Positions 1-11,887 of a DNA stretch of 64,000 bases are shown piece after piece. The stretch lies in assembly GCA_016081115.2 (NCBI GenBank), contig CM071935.1, positions 26,392,653 through 26,456,652 of the forward strand, read 5' to 3'. The notes beneath the pieces are model-generated. The model saw only the letters and a program-made list of their open reading frames with translations. It was not told where the DNA came from and did no database searches. The first letter of the stretch is position 1; every line of letters starts with the position of its first letter. The translations under genes were made by a program, and so were the position numbers. This DNA comes from Rehmannia glutinosa (lineage: Eukaryota; Streptophyta; Magnoliopsida; Lamiales; Orobanchaceae).

Positions 1-145
1 TAAAATTACACTATTATCCTTACTAATGACATGAACCGGTCCACTCCCCAAAACTAAAAATCAAATATAAACCACTAAAATTTTAGATCCAACGGCCATC
101 AATAGTCCCTACTTCGTTATCTAAGGGGCCTACGCTCATTTGAAT

Positions 146-199
<54 letters not shown>

Positions 200-354
200 C
201 TCTCTTACCATGTGGCAGTGTGGATGGATCCCATCCATCCATCCTATTCAATCAATGGTTCAAATTAGACATAAAAATACACCATTTTTTAATTATTTTA
301 CGTGTAAAAAGGGCAAATTGGTAACTATCAAAATGGTGTAACAATAATACCATA
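1..354. other. Left flank without genes
   Basis: This is AT-rich non-coding DNA apart from one dinucleotide microsatellite (149-196). I see no ORF, RNA gene or repeat boundary other than the CCATA at 350-354, which is the left target duplication of the following solo LTR. Confidence 0.6.
149..196. repeat. (TC)24 microsatellite
   Basis: An uninterrupted TC dinucleotide tract of 48 bp. It is visible directly and likely to vary in length between individuals. Confidence 0.97.
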
Positions 355-3300
355 TGTGAAGCCCCGATTTTTTTTTCCGAAGCTATTAGTTGAACCTTAT
401 TGTTGTTTAAGCTTTTGATCGACTATTTTATCGCGTCATTTTGACGGGTAATTAATAATAATATATACATTTTGCATTTTATTTCATTTTATTTAATTAC
501 TTGTGATCATGATCATCATTAATTCTATTCCTCATTTATGATCACTTGATTGATCATTATTACTATTTTTGTATTTATTAGTCACCTTAGAATTTTAAGA
601 GACTATTTATTTTAGAGACTTTTACCTTATAGAATTAAGACTTTAATTTAGTTTAAGTGATCATGAGACTTACAAGTGATCAAGGGAATCACTAATTATT
701 TTGGAGATTGATATATTTCATCTATTATCATCAAAATTGGGACAAAAAAAAATATGGAATTACCATTTTACCCTCATAATGGACGGCCATTGTGGAGATT
801 TTGGGATAAAAATATCATCCAACTCTTGTACACATACACCATATATTAGTCATCTTGTGTATAATTATATCATTAATTCAAACATTATACACATCATCTT
901 ATACACCAATTCTTTATTACTATTTTCCCCAACTTATTCCCACTTAACAAACATTCTTCTTATTCCTCTCAAATTCAAATTGACCCACACTTTGACTTGC
1001 ATTTTTGTCTCCATGCAAGAGACAAATTACAAGACACAATTTGATCAAAATCATCTCCCCCTCTCTCTTGAAGTGGACGGCCATATGGCCATTTCCTACA
1101 CAAAATTTCTCTTCATTTCACCAACTCATGTTCTAAGTCTTGCAAAAATCCTCCTCCTTCTCTCTAAAAACTCCCAACATCTCTCTACTCTTCTTCTTAC
1201 TTTCTTCTTCCATACTTAGAAAAAAAAATTCAACATTTTCCTCCTCATACATCAAAAAAAATCGAACCACTATAATAAAAGGTAAGAAATTTTAGCTTCA
1301 ATCCATTTTTGGATATCACATTGTTCACCTCTTCCACCTTCTTAACTTAAGTTTGAATTTGGTTTTGGAGGTACATTTAGAAGACTTTGAAGGTTAGAGC
1401 TTGACAACATTTTGAAGAAGGACCTCAAGCTTGAAGAAGAATATAGTAGAGAAAGTTTGACTAAGGTAAAAATTGTGTACTAGACCCCTTCTTTCCTACT
1501 CTTCCTATTTTTTTCAAATTTTAACACCCCTTTTTCATTTTTGAGAAATAGGGGCTGTCCTTAGGAGATTTTTGGAGTTGAGCCAAAATTCCAATTTTTG
1601 AGCTTCAACTAGTCTCCAAACATCTACTACACAAGGTAAAGTGTAGTCCTTTTCATTTCCTTATTTCCTTCTTTTTCTCCTTAATTTTTCTCTCATTTTT
1701 CTAACTCCAAATTTTGATATTTTCTTGACTTAGGGGCTGACCTAAGAAGCCTCATCCAAAAAAAAAATTGTGAAATTATCCTTTTATTTCACAATTTCCA
1801 AAATTAAGGTGGGTGGAAAATTATTTTTCCAACTTTTAGGTGTTTTATTAAAATGCATGTAGAAAATTTGATCATGAGCCTTGAGATATATATAATCTAT
1901 GTATTGCATGTCAATTTTATATATCAAATCATGAAAATTCTCAAGAGTTGCTCAAAATTACTATTTATTGAATTTTAGGTGCATGCATGTACACTTTAAT
2001 GCTTTAATTGATGAATTCTTGTATGTATTGGACATGCATGTGTATGATCTTTAAAATCTATGTTTTGGATGACTTATAACCTGGAAAAGTCGAGCATAAT
2101 TGATTAAATTTCAATTTTGGACTTAAAAATGCAAAAAATGGAAAGTTGGTGGACTAAATTGCAAGAAAATAAAAGTTAAAGGACCCCTCTGCAAATTTTG
2201 AATTTTGGGACTGTACTCAGGTTCAAAAATGACTTTTGGACATGTTAATAATGTTTTAAGAGTTTTAAGATAAATAAAATCAACCCTTAAAAGCCCAAGG
2301 ACTAGATTGTAAAACTTTGAAAGTTTAAGGGCTACTTTGCAATTTTAAAAACTGTACCAGACCTAAAATTTATAAATTGAAATTTTTACTTTTAAGTTAC
2401 TGGGAATCACATATTTTAAAAGTATTCCAAAAATCCAAGTGGTTAGGGCTTGGAAAACAATTTTACTAAAATTGAGGGACTAATGTGAAAAATATTAAAC
2501 TTGAGGACCCAAATGAAAATTCCAGGACTTATGCAGCCCATGCACCTGGGAATACTAACTTAACTATAACTTAGTTGTATTTTGGACCCAAGGTTCAAAT
2601 TTCATAACAATTGGACCCCTAAAAGCCTTAAAGGCAATTATTTTAAAATGGGACAAAAATGATATTTTCAAAAGTTGAAGGACCTACACATATTGCTTTT
2701 AAAAACTGCTTTTGTCCCAATATCCTACCAACCTTAGTGACATTTTCCAACTGGAATCACATTAAAAGCCCTTCCGGTTTGTGAGTTCCGAATTTTTAAA
2801 ACTTAAGGTCCGAATTGACAATTTTTACAAATTTGGGGCCAATGTGAGATTTTTATAAAAACTCGACCATAAAACTTTAAAAACCTGAATCTCTGGACAA
2901 TTTGGAGAATTTAGGAACTGACCTCATAATTGTTCAAGGTCGGGATATTTATTTATTCAATTTTTAACCCCAAAAGTGTTGGTTTTTACAAAACGGGGCT
3001 AAATTACAATTTTTCTTTTATAAAGGACCTAACTCAAATTATTTTCTCTTTTACTAAAATTGCCCTGGACCCTCTGACTTGGAGATTTAATTAAAGTATT
3101 TTACTTTCCCAAAAACCCTTGACTTATCGGATCAATTTGACCGATTAATACCCGATCGCGGAGCGACTCCCTCGCCTTGCGATTTTGAATCTATAACGGG
3201 ACTTATGTTCCACCCAATTCTTATTCAAGATATCGAAGGTTGCTTATCCTTCCGATAATCATCTTCATCCATAAACTCCACCAACGCCATAATTTCCACT

Positions 3301-4428
3301 CGCGTTTTTGAAAATTCTCCTAAATCGCTTCCCCCTGAATCAATAATACTCGATTGCTTTGGTTTTGTAATTGTAATTACTTTCCTGCTGAATCAACTTG
3401 GTGTCGAAATAATGGATACGTCGGGGATGGAACCGGCAGCTCGGCTGCTATTCCACTCTTCCGGCCCCATCGTCCTAATCCCACAAATCGAGGGACGGAG
3501 TTTGTCCAAGGGAAGCGGGTCGTAATCTTGAGGTATAATCATGATTATGACAGATCCGAGCCTCGCCACTCTATTCGGATTTTGTCTTTGCCTACGGAGC
3601 GATAAGGTGCCGGTCTTGGACCATCTTGACCGGGAGTTACAAGGTAGAACGAAGGAATCGCTGTCATCCACACGATTCTGGTTATCGTCCCGTTTTGGGT
3701 TGGCGTTACATTCCCGTGACGCAAATGCAAACCGCTTTTGTTTTGCATTGGTTGGCGCTACAAGTCCGTCGCAACCATTAATTGCCTTGCATAGGATTGG
3801 CGTTACACTTCCGCACGCAATCTACCTGTCTTATTTGTATCACATAGTGTACGTGTGACCATGACCATGAACTTTCTTAAATCGTATAATTATATTACTT
3901 AAATAATTTATCATGACGCTTGAATCGTGTGTGAAACCATGCATCATACTCACGCGTTTTTAGATAAATCGCTTTCTACATTAACTATATTACGCCACAC
4001 TCGCACACGATTACCCCATCCATGAGATTTTTGTCTCATCCCTTTGTTTTCTAACCTTAGATGAGGATTTCGGGGATCTTTGAACCGCCTCGGATTGAGA
4101 CCTTGTACTACGCTTGTTGGATTTATCGCATCTTGTTGTTGATCGGACTCTTTTCTTATTATGTTGTTGTTGAACTTTTGTATCCTGATCAATTCGGGTT
4201 TGTAATTGAGGGGCGTATGACCCTTTGACGTTAAGTTACTACCTTGTTGAATTTCGGATTGTAATTTGGTGATGGAATGTAGACTTTAAGTGATAACTTG
4301 TATCTGTTATTTATTTCCGCTGCTATTTAGACTCTGCTTTATTGGGTTCTCATTGGTATTGTCTGGACTGTTAGTCCATTTGTATTTAAGTTGTGAATCG
4401 TTCGTCGCGTCCCGTTTGGGGCGTGACA
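355..4428. mobile_element. Solo LTR, about 4.1 kb, probably Ty3/gypsy
   Basis: The block starts TGTGAAGCCCCGATT and ends TTTGGGGCGTGACA, giving the TG...CA ends of an LTR. It is flanked by a perfect 5-bp duplication, CCATA at 350-354 and 4429-4433. It has no gag or pol coding sequence, no primer site and no second LTR, so it is best read as a solo LTR left by recombination between the two LTRs of a complete element. The length (4074 bp) and the GGGGCGTGACA end resemble LTRs of chromodomain gypsy elements of the Tekay/Del type; that lineage call is an inference. The ORFs inside (for example 701-1219) have no recognisable domains and are taken as chance. A non-autonomous LARD is the alternative, but I see no internal direct repeat that would mark paired LTRs. 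Confidence 0.82.
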
Positions 4429-4699
4429 CCATAACACACACGTGCTTGCAAATATTAGGAGAACACATACAACTGAAAAACACATATAATAAAATTGCCA
4501 AAAAAAAAGATGTAATCATCAAACAAGTCAACCCAAAAAAAAGGATGTAGTAAATGCATTTGTATATCACATAAAAACTAATTGTATACCAACTATTGAC
4601 TAAATGTATACCAACTTATAAATAAGTTTTTATCAATTCATATCCACAAATAAAAACGACTGGGCAAAAACATAAAAGCTACAATTTACCAGTTTCTCC
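4429..4699. other. Spacer between solo LTR and C48 relic
   Basis: Opens with the right CCATA target duplication, then AT-rich sequence. It may be intron of the relic to its right, because the Cys-bearing part of the protease domain would be expected further left. No coding motif is visible. Confidence 0.4.
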
Positions 4700-5138
4700 G
4701 GCATTTATGCGTACTTGTCGCAACTAGTACCACCATCTGAAGAGTTGTCCAAAATGTGACAATGCTTGTTCTTTTTGTTGATGCAAATAACTAAAATGTG
4801 CCATCCCTTTTAAATCGGGAAGAAGAACTGAAAAGCAATCCACATATATACAATCATTAATAGAACAGGAAAAAAAAAACTCATATGTTTCTAAAAACCT
4901 ATACCATTTCAATGACCTGCGAATTGGTTGTTGTTAGGTCCACAAATTCCAAATCAAAGGCATCCGAAAATAATGCCAAAACCCTTTCATCTCACAAATC
5001 ATGTGCAGGTGATACAACAGAGTACAACTGCACATCAGAAAAAAAAAACAAATCATTATGTTATAACTATCACTTTACACGTTGTCCCCCTGAATGAGAA
5101 AACAAAAACACTTTGTAACATATAAAATGTGCACAATG

Positions 5139-5522
5139 ATATAAGTAAATCTGCACCAGAATATAAGTAAATATGCATCACATAACTGTGCATCCCCTGC
5201 TATTGATTTTGCACAAGTTACTCACTAACAATATACAATAACACAGCTAATATTACCACATGATATAAGTAAATGAACACCAAATATAAGTAAATTTGCA
5301 TCACAATTTTCCAATCCCCCATACTATTGAATGTGGACCAGTTAATAACTAATAATATACTATAACACAACTAATATTACCACATGATATAAGTAAATGT
5401 ACGCCAAAATATAAGTAAATTTGCATCACAACTTTGCACCCCCCTGCTATTGAATGTGCACCAGCTAATCACTAACAGTATACAATAATACATCTAATAT
5501 TACATCATAATATAAGTAAATA
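5139..5522. repeat. 124-bp tandem repeat, three copies, within a relic intron
   Basis: The phrase ATATAAGTAAAT recurs at 5139, 5263, 5387 and 5510, giving periods of 124, 124 and 123 bp. Each unit also carries a CTATTGA stretch and an ACTAATATTAC-like stretch. The array lies between the last two recognisable exons of the C48 relic. Confidence 0.9.
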
Positions 5523-6599
5523 TGCATCATGGTATTCAAAATTGTACACACATATTAATAACTGCGGGTTGTTGAACTAATTGTTAACACCCAAAATTAA
5601 AAAATGGACATACCGTCACCATATTCGTCAAAAAAACCTCGGTGGGGAATTAGCATCCCTCACTTCCTCCATCTCGTTCAACTGTTTCTCCCACACGTCA
5701 ATAACATTGACAGAAATGTACTCCTCGGGCCTCATTGTCTCCAAATCTACTCTCATAAGAACCGTGTCTCCCATCTTAAAAAGAACCTCGGTTCTATACA
5801 CATTAAACAAAAAACTTTAATACAAACTAATGAAAATGGAATTTATAAAGAGGCTAATTAAAAAACACACATAAAAAACACGTAACCCTTTAGCCCCAAC
5901 AGTATCAAATACCCACTTGGCAACAACATTGTGAATCTTATTCATCTTCTGTGTAAAGTCAACCTGTCTAGACCAGGAGGGAGACATCAACATCACAGTT
6001 TTATGCTGCTTCCTCATACTCTTCCGCGTGTGAACAACTGCAGCATTCTGCTCTCTCCCGACCACTTCAGCTGGCTGCTTGGTCCCCACGGCATCAAGAC
6101 CGGTCCCCCCACCAATCCCATCCTGCCCGTCATCATCTTCCCCCACACCAACCATCCCCTGCAAAACCCAGGAAATTAAAAAAAAAAGGTATAACAAAAA
6201 GAAAATGTTGCATATAAAAAAAAAGAAATGAAACTTACACCCACAGCCTGTGGCTGCTCCTTTACCGGGTTCTCCTTAGAGTATTTATGCGGTATCTCCA
6301 AAACATCAGACCAATTTGCAACGTTTGCTTTCTGCGTCAAACCAATACTGAAATTGGGGATATCATCAGAGTTTTTCTTGAACTCGTCCGGCCGACAAAT
6401 AGCCTGTTCAACCTTCTCCAGTGCAGATTTTCCCAAAATCAGCATTCGAAGCCAGCTCCCAAGGAGCATTATTCAACATTTCAATAATGTCTATAACATC
6501 AGTAGCCATCGTCGCCAGCTTGGACAAAAGATTGCCAACGTAACCCTGCACCAACATAAATATAGTTGTCAAATTATATATAGGAATATAAACTGTTAA

Positions 6600-6968
6600 C
6601 CGTATATGATTGAGAACTAATATTGTACCAACTTGTAACTAATTGAACATTTGTCTGTAACTAATGTTATACCATTTTGTAACTAGACAATAAATCATCT
6701 CTTATGACTAAATATATCATTATCTAATTAACATTACACCAATTAATAACTAACCTTATGAATTCTTGTTGCTAACATTATGCCAAAATATATCTATGTT
6801 ACTCCATTATGTAACTAACAAATTCATAAACATTATAACTACCCCTGACTGAAAAGCATACTAAAAACTCATTGCTAACACTATAACAAATTCATTATAT
6901 AGCTAACATTACTCCATTATATAACTAAGAAATAAAACTCACCCCTGACTGAAAAGCATACTAAAAAT
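6600..6968. repeat. GTAACTAA-type low-order repeats with a 100-bp duplication
   Basis: The intron of the C48 relic holds many variants of TGTAACTAAYATTA. At its right side a 27-bp string beginning ACCCCTGACTGAAAAGCATA occurs at 6841 and again at 6941, marking a 100-bp tandem duplication. The second copy overlaps the splice donor side of the exon at about 7269-6980. Confidence 0.8.
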
Positions 6969-8261
6969 AAAGGACTAGAACCTGCACACCCCCAGCACCG
7001 AATGCTGCAGTCGGCGCCGAATGATCATTACGCGGTCCAGGCGCCTGCATACCACCAACATTCGTTGAAGCTGGCGGCGGTTGATCGTTCCACGATCCAA
7101 AAGGTCCGGTCTTGTCAATTGCGTAATTAATGCAACCTTGTCCATAACTTCCACGTTTCATCTCAGCAGTATTCATATCCCGAATGCTTCCGGTTGTCAA
7201 TGACCGCACACATGGAACCCCCCTCAGGACAGAACGAATAGACATTACAACTCTATCCATATAGAACCCCTTTAATACAAACAAAAATGATGTTATTATA
7301 GGTGATATTGTTAAAGTCAAATAAATTGGACAATACTTACAATTAAAAAAAGCAATGAGTCGTTAAAACTCTTCTTGTTTGTTGTCGTCCATTTCTCTCG
7401 GGTCTCTATCAAAGTCATCATAGTTTGCTAGCACCAATTTATTTTCGGGATATCGCCAACGTTCTCCAAGAATTTCATAACAAGTGCGTTAATGTATCCG
7501 CCGTGCATATTCCAATGATCTGTCCATCTACAAGAACTATAAAATTCCTCTTGAACCATATAACCCCATCAACATCCTCCAACATCTTTTCAGAAACCTC
7601 GGCTGTCGTAATGGTGTATGACCCATCTGCGTTGGCCTCAAATTGGGACTGCCAATACTCGTATACTTGGTATGCTTCAGACTTTGTTTTTTTTCTCGAC
7701 TCTTTTTCCACCTCTCGGAACCCCAACACTAGCTCCACGTCCTTCTCGCCAATGCAAATAGACCTCTCATCCGATAGAATTAACTCACATCTGAGATAGT
7801 TGAAATTTTCTACCAACCAATATATTAACCTCCCCGGTAATTCTTCAACATTTAACCCCAACAAGCTCCCGAAGCCCATTTCAATTACAGCTCTAGTCTA
7901 AAAATTGTTCACACGATCCAATGCGCCTGATAGAACTGCTGGCATGGATATTGTCCTCAATTTGGGCATCGAAGATTTCAAAGCAGATTTGGCAGTCTTG
8001 GACCTCTTGTTAAAATTACGTGCACTCTCGCTCGGTCCTGGAGATGTAGGTCTTTTCCTGTTTCCTCTTGCCATTGAAAATTATCAACCTGGTATTGAGA
8101 AACATGAACAACATTAAAGAAGGCAGAACTCAAACACAATATATCAAAAAAATACACAAACAAAACCAATTGTGCACTGTATGAACTTTAATTGTATTCC
8201 AAAATCATATTATTTAAAAACCATTTGTCATTATGTATATCATGGACAATATATATATATA

Positions 8262-8490
8262 TGTAGGTCCCAAGGGGTGTGAGTAAGGTTTAGAAGGGGG
8301 GGTTGAATAAACCTTACCAACTTTTCGATTTTAGTCCTTTTAAAATAACAGAGTTAATTTCACAGCTGTGTGTTTGAGGGACATCTAAGTTAGTTAACCA
8401 GCAGAGTTAGCCACTCAACAGACTCGATTGAGCTGTTGATAGAATAACTCAGTTGTTTAGTCTAAACTTTAACTTAGCTGTGATGATATT
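8262..8490 (-). mobile_element. 3' end stub of the outer minus-strand SIRE-like LTR
   Basis: On the minus strand this 229-bp stretch is the terminal part of a copia LTR. On the plus strand it begins TGTAGGTCCCAAGGGG. It matches the 3' end of the minus-element LTR at 40813-41037 more closely than it matches the reverse complement of the neighbouring plus LTR end (9838-10070); shared details include TTTTCGATTTTAGTCC and AAAATAACAGAG. The sequence to its left is host-like, with no primer site. This makes it the outer end of the minus element's 3' LTR, cut at 8490 by insertion of the plus element. The 5 bp before the insertion are ATATT; the partner copy is gone. Confidence 0.8.
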
Positions 8491-10070
8491 TGTTGGGAAA
8501 TTATTTTGTAGATTTTGATGAATGCCATGTAAAACTTAGAATAGAAGTTGGCACCCTATTTTTGTTGTAAATTGCATTGTAATAGATAGGGCTGGTCGAG
8601 CTGAGTCAAGACAGCTATGCCTAAACATGCAAGAAGTCAACTAGAGACAAAAAGGAAGACTCCTCTGTGAGGCAGCTGAGTGTGGCAAAGAAGAGAAGAC
8701 AGGAACTTGACTGAAGGTGCAGCTGGGATGCAGCTGAGTGAAGTATCAGTCAAGTCAACTCAAGATAGCCAAGTCTCATGGTTGAAGTGACAGAAGAGTC
8801 ATCCAATGATTGGAAGATGACTCGAAGTCACCTGGGCATGTTAAGAAAATGCAGTCAAGTCGAGATAACTGAAAGAGATCCGTTGCACAGAAATCAAGAG
8901 AATTACTTAAACAAGTAATACCTCCATACTGTCTTTCTTGAAGTGCTCAGTCCCAGAAGCGTGCAAGAGGAATAAACCAATGGGAAGCACTTTGCACTGT
9001 GTCGAACACCGAAAAAGTCAAGAATCATTCATACGAGGAAATGGCAATTCTAAGAACTGCAACAAGACAAGCCAACGACCACAAGTGACTTTAAAAAATA
9101 AGTCTATCTCTTCAACGGGCAGATTTTTGAAAGATCACTATAAAAGGCTGAGGAGTTTATTTGAGAAGGGGTTACCTTGATTACCTGAATCACGAGCATT
9201 CAAGAAAACATTTTGAACTGTAACCGAAAAATATTCTCAAGTCATTCATGATCAATCCTCAAGCCTATATTACGAAGGAAATCAATCCAACACTCACCTG
9301 TGAAGGAAAGAGAACTTCAATTAGTTGAAGAGGAAATTTTTGAAGAATCAAGGGGTCTACATTCCACGGAGGATTGTAGGAAGGTTCAAGGTCGAACCAG
9401 TCTCAAGTTTTTGGAGGGCTTCGTGATCAAATCCAAGAAGCTTGAGCAAGTGGGCTGTAGTAGCAAAGCAAATTTGCCCTGTGAAGAAGAAGCTGAGTCG
9501 CGAGAAGCCACCGTAACCAAGGCATCTCCGATCGAGTCCCAAAGGATCAAGTCGGTTGTGTGATCAAGACTTGTATCTGGACTGTTAACCACTCTGTATA
9601 TTGATCAATACTTAGTGGATTTCTCCAGGAGTTGGAGAAGAGATGAGTAGAAGAATTACCCCATCTTGAACCTCTATAAAAACTTATTGTGTCATTTACA
9701 TTTCAAAGACTTTAATTTCTTCATCTTATTTTTATATCTCACGATAAATTTGCTATCCAATTGATAATCAACTGAGTGCTAAAACCAAGTATTAAAACAA
9801 ACTTAACCAAATTCAAGGGTGTTAAGTCTACCGCTGAAAACAAATCACAGTCGAGTTAAGTCTTTAGTCAAAACAACTGAGTTATTCTATCAACAGCTCA
9901 GTCGATTCTGTTGAGTGACTAACTCTACTGATTAACTAACTTAGTTGTCCATCAAGGACAGAGATGTGAAGTATTAACTTTGAATATTTAAAAGGACTAA
10001 TTTGAAAAGTTGGTAAGGTTTATTCAACCCCCCCTTCTAAACCTTACACTCACACCCCTTGGGACCTACA
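8491..10070 (+). repeat. 5' LTR of the plus SIRE-like element
   Basis: Starts TGTTGGGAAATTATTTTG and ends CTTGGGACCTACA, 1580 bp, with TG...CA ends, directly followed by the primer site. CCTCTATAAAAA at 9671-9682 is a likely TATA box and is conserved in the minus LTR near 41197. If the preceding stub were included, the unit would show 230-bp inverted ends; I explain that by nesting instead. Confidence 0.82.
9675..9682 (+). promoter_or_regulatory. Candidate LTR TATA box
   Basis: TATAAAAA lies about 390 bp before the LTR end. The same sequence is kept in the independent minus-strand LTR (around 41197), which supports function as the core promoter for the genomic transcript. Confidence 0.5.
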
Positions 10071-10072
10071 AG

Positions 10073-10084
10073 TGGTATCAGAGC
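10073..10084 (+). other. Primer binding site, tRNA-iMet type
   Basis: TGGTATCAGAGC, two bases after the LTR end, is complementary to the 3' end of plant initiator tRNA-Met. It marks the start of the internal region and confirms the LTR boundary at 10070. Confidence 0.95.
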
Positions 10085-10197
10085 GGTTGGTTCATTGAGC
10101 CTTCCGCACTGGTTACTGAACTAGATCTCCAAATTTTTCAAAGTCTGTTTTAGTACTTGATCTTTCAAAACTCTTTTTACCAGCAAAAGTTATTATC

Positions 10198-11887
10198 ATG
10201 GAAGAAAATTTGGCACGCATCCCTATGTTCACAATTGAAGAATTTGATGATTGGAAAATTCCTATGCAGGCTCATCTATCAGTATTACACGATGAGATGT
10301 GGAGAGTGATAGAGGATGGGCCACTGCAAATTTTAAAAGTGAACACAGCTGTAAGGAGAGCTGCAGCTGAAGGTGAAGAGGATGTTGCTCCCAGACCAGT
10401 CATGGTTGAAAAACCAAGAGCTGAATGGACAAATGATGACAGAAAAAGATATAACTTGGACAATGTGGCCAAGGACATTCTTTACAAAACCTTGGACAAA
10501 ACCATGTTCAATAAAGTCAAATCATGCAAAATGGCTAAAGAAATCTGGGACAAGCTAACATTGATTTGTGAAGGCTCAGAGCAAATCAAGGAAAATAAAC
10601 TATCGGTTGTTGCACAGAAATTTGAGAATTTCAAAATGATCGCAGGAGAGACCTTGGATCAACTAGATGCTCGGTTCACAGAAATTACCAATGAGCTATC
10701 TGCACTTGGAAAAGAATATACACAGAAGGAAATGTGTATGAAGATTCTAAGAAGTCTCCCAGCTGAATGGGAAATGAAGGTCATGGCACTAAGACATTCC
10801 ATGGACCTATCAAAGACATCCAACCATGAGCTATTCTCAGATCTCAAAGCCTACGAATTTGAGCTGAGAAGAAAAGACCAGGAGGAGACAGTTGTGCCCA
10901 AAATAGCTGCTCTAATTGTTAAGGATGGCAAGAGAGCTGAGGTCAAAGAAGTCATTGACCAAGAGGAAATAGCCCTGATGGTTAAAAGGTTTAACAAGTT
11001 CTTCAATAAGAGCTACAAGAGAGGCAAGGGCGAATCCTCCGAGAAGACACTCGGCTCCTCCAAGTCAAGGGAAGATAGGCCAACCAAGAGAGTAGAGCAT
11101 CAAAAAGTTGAATATCAAAGGGTGACAATCCAAGAATGGAAAGAGGCGATCAAAAGGTTGAAAATCTATCTTTGAACTATGAGCAACTAGGTCACTATGA
11201 CATTGATTGCCCATATCCTATAGTCAACAAATATAGGAATGAAGAAGAAAGAAAGGTCTTGAGAGAAAGAAGAAAGAAAAAAAAAAGGCAATGATGGCTG
11301 CAGAGATCGCTTTGAAAAAGCCAAGTCAAGAGACACAAATTGATTCGGGGAGTAGTGAAGGCGACTACTCAAGTGACTCGAAGAAGAAGCCTTCATCCTG
11401 TTTAATGGCCAAGGAACAAGACCAACCTGACCAAGAAGATGAGGTACACTCTAATTCATCACACTCGATTCTAGTGATAGTGATCACACACACACACTTC
11501 ATCACCCACTGATCTTTATGATTCATTAGGCAAAATGATGAAAGACTTTGAACACATTAAATCCTCACACACACTACTAAATGAAGAAACAGCCTACTCA
11601 AGAGCCAAAACTCATAGCTGACTAAGGAGCTGAGTACTCTAAGTCAAATAGCTGATGAGAATGAAAATCTAAAGGCTGAAAATGCTAAGCTAATAGCAGA
11701 AATAGCTGCTATAGAAAAGAGGGAAATGACCTCAAAAATGCGATTGCCTCATTCACTAAGGCATCTAAATCATTGGATGATCTTATTATGAGTCAAAGAG
11801 AATGTGGAGACAAGATAGGGTTAGGATTTAATTCCTCTGTGCTATGTCAACCTCCAAAAGTGAGTTTGGGAAAAGGATCTTCAAGTA
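10198..11887 (+). pseudogene. Copia gag (capsid/nucleocapsid), decayed
   Basis: The ORF 10198-11175 (325 aa) starts MEENLARIPMFTIEEFDDW and is the retrotransposon gag of the SIRE type, about 88% alike by eye to the minus-strand copy at 40685. It forms the capsid part of the virus-like particle in the cytoplasm. After 11175 the frame is lost. The nucleocapsid knuckle region is still visible near 11180-11215 but its first cysteines are lost (the minus copy reads CWNC at this place). The acidic Ser-rich stretch (11291-11512) and a charged coiled-coil stretch follow in shifted frames. Start chosen at the ATG shared with the minus copy. Confidence 0.85.

Larger units (their letters stand above)
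4700..8074 (-). pseudogene. Transposon-type Ulp1-like (C48) cysteine protease relic, multi-exon
   Basis: Read from right to left, pieces of one gene appear in order. Exon 1 begins at the ATG at 8074 (MARGNRKRPTSPGPS, a basic N-terminus). It has an in-frame TAG and then the conserved block MGFGSLLGLNVEELP ending near 7416 after a frameshift. A GT...AG intron (about 7341-7270) follows. The next exon carries GFYMDRVV. Later exons hold DDIPNFSIGLTQ (about 6375-6340) and a block with VNVIDVW (about 5700). The segment 4837-4700, after an AG acceptor, carries GWHILVICINKK followed by HILDNS, which fit the His and Asp of the C48 catalytic dyad. The Cys end is absent. This N-terminal architecture is typical of plant Ulp1 genes carried by Mutator-like and related transposons. 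Several stops and frameshifts make it a dead copy. I found no transposase beside it. Family call fairly sure, exon edges approximate. Confidence 0.72.

Noticed and set aside
701..1219. 172-residue ORF as a gene
   Set aside because: It lies inside the solo LTR, is low-complexity (Ile, Leu, Ser, Thr), and shows no domain.
3354..3858. Overlapping ORFs in a GC-richer part of the solo LTR
   Set aside because: Both strands are open over the same stretch and neither shows a known motif; likely a composition effect.
8262..10070. An LTR with built-in 230-bp inverted terminal repeats
   Set aside because: The left arm is closer to the minus-element LTR at 40813 than to the right arm, and TGTTGGGAAATT at 8491 is a good LTR start. 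Nesting explains it with known processes.
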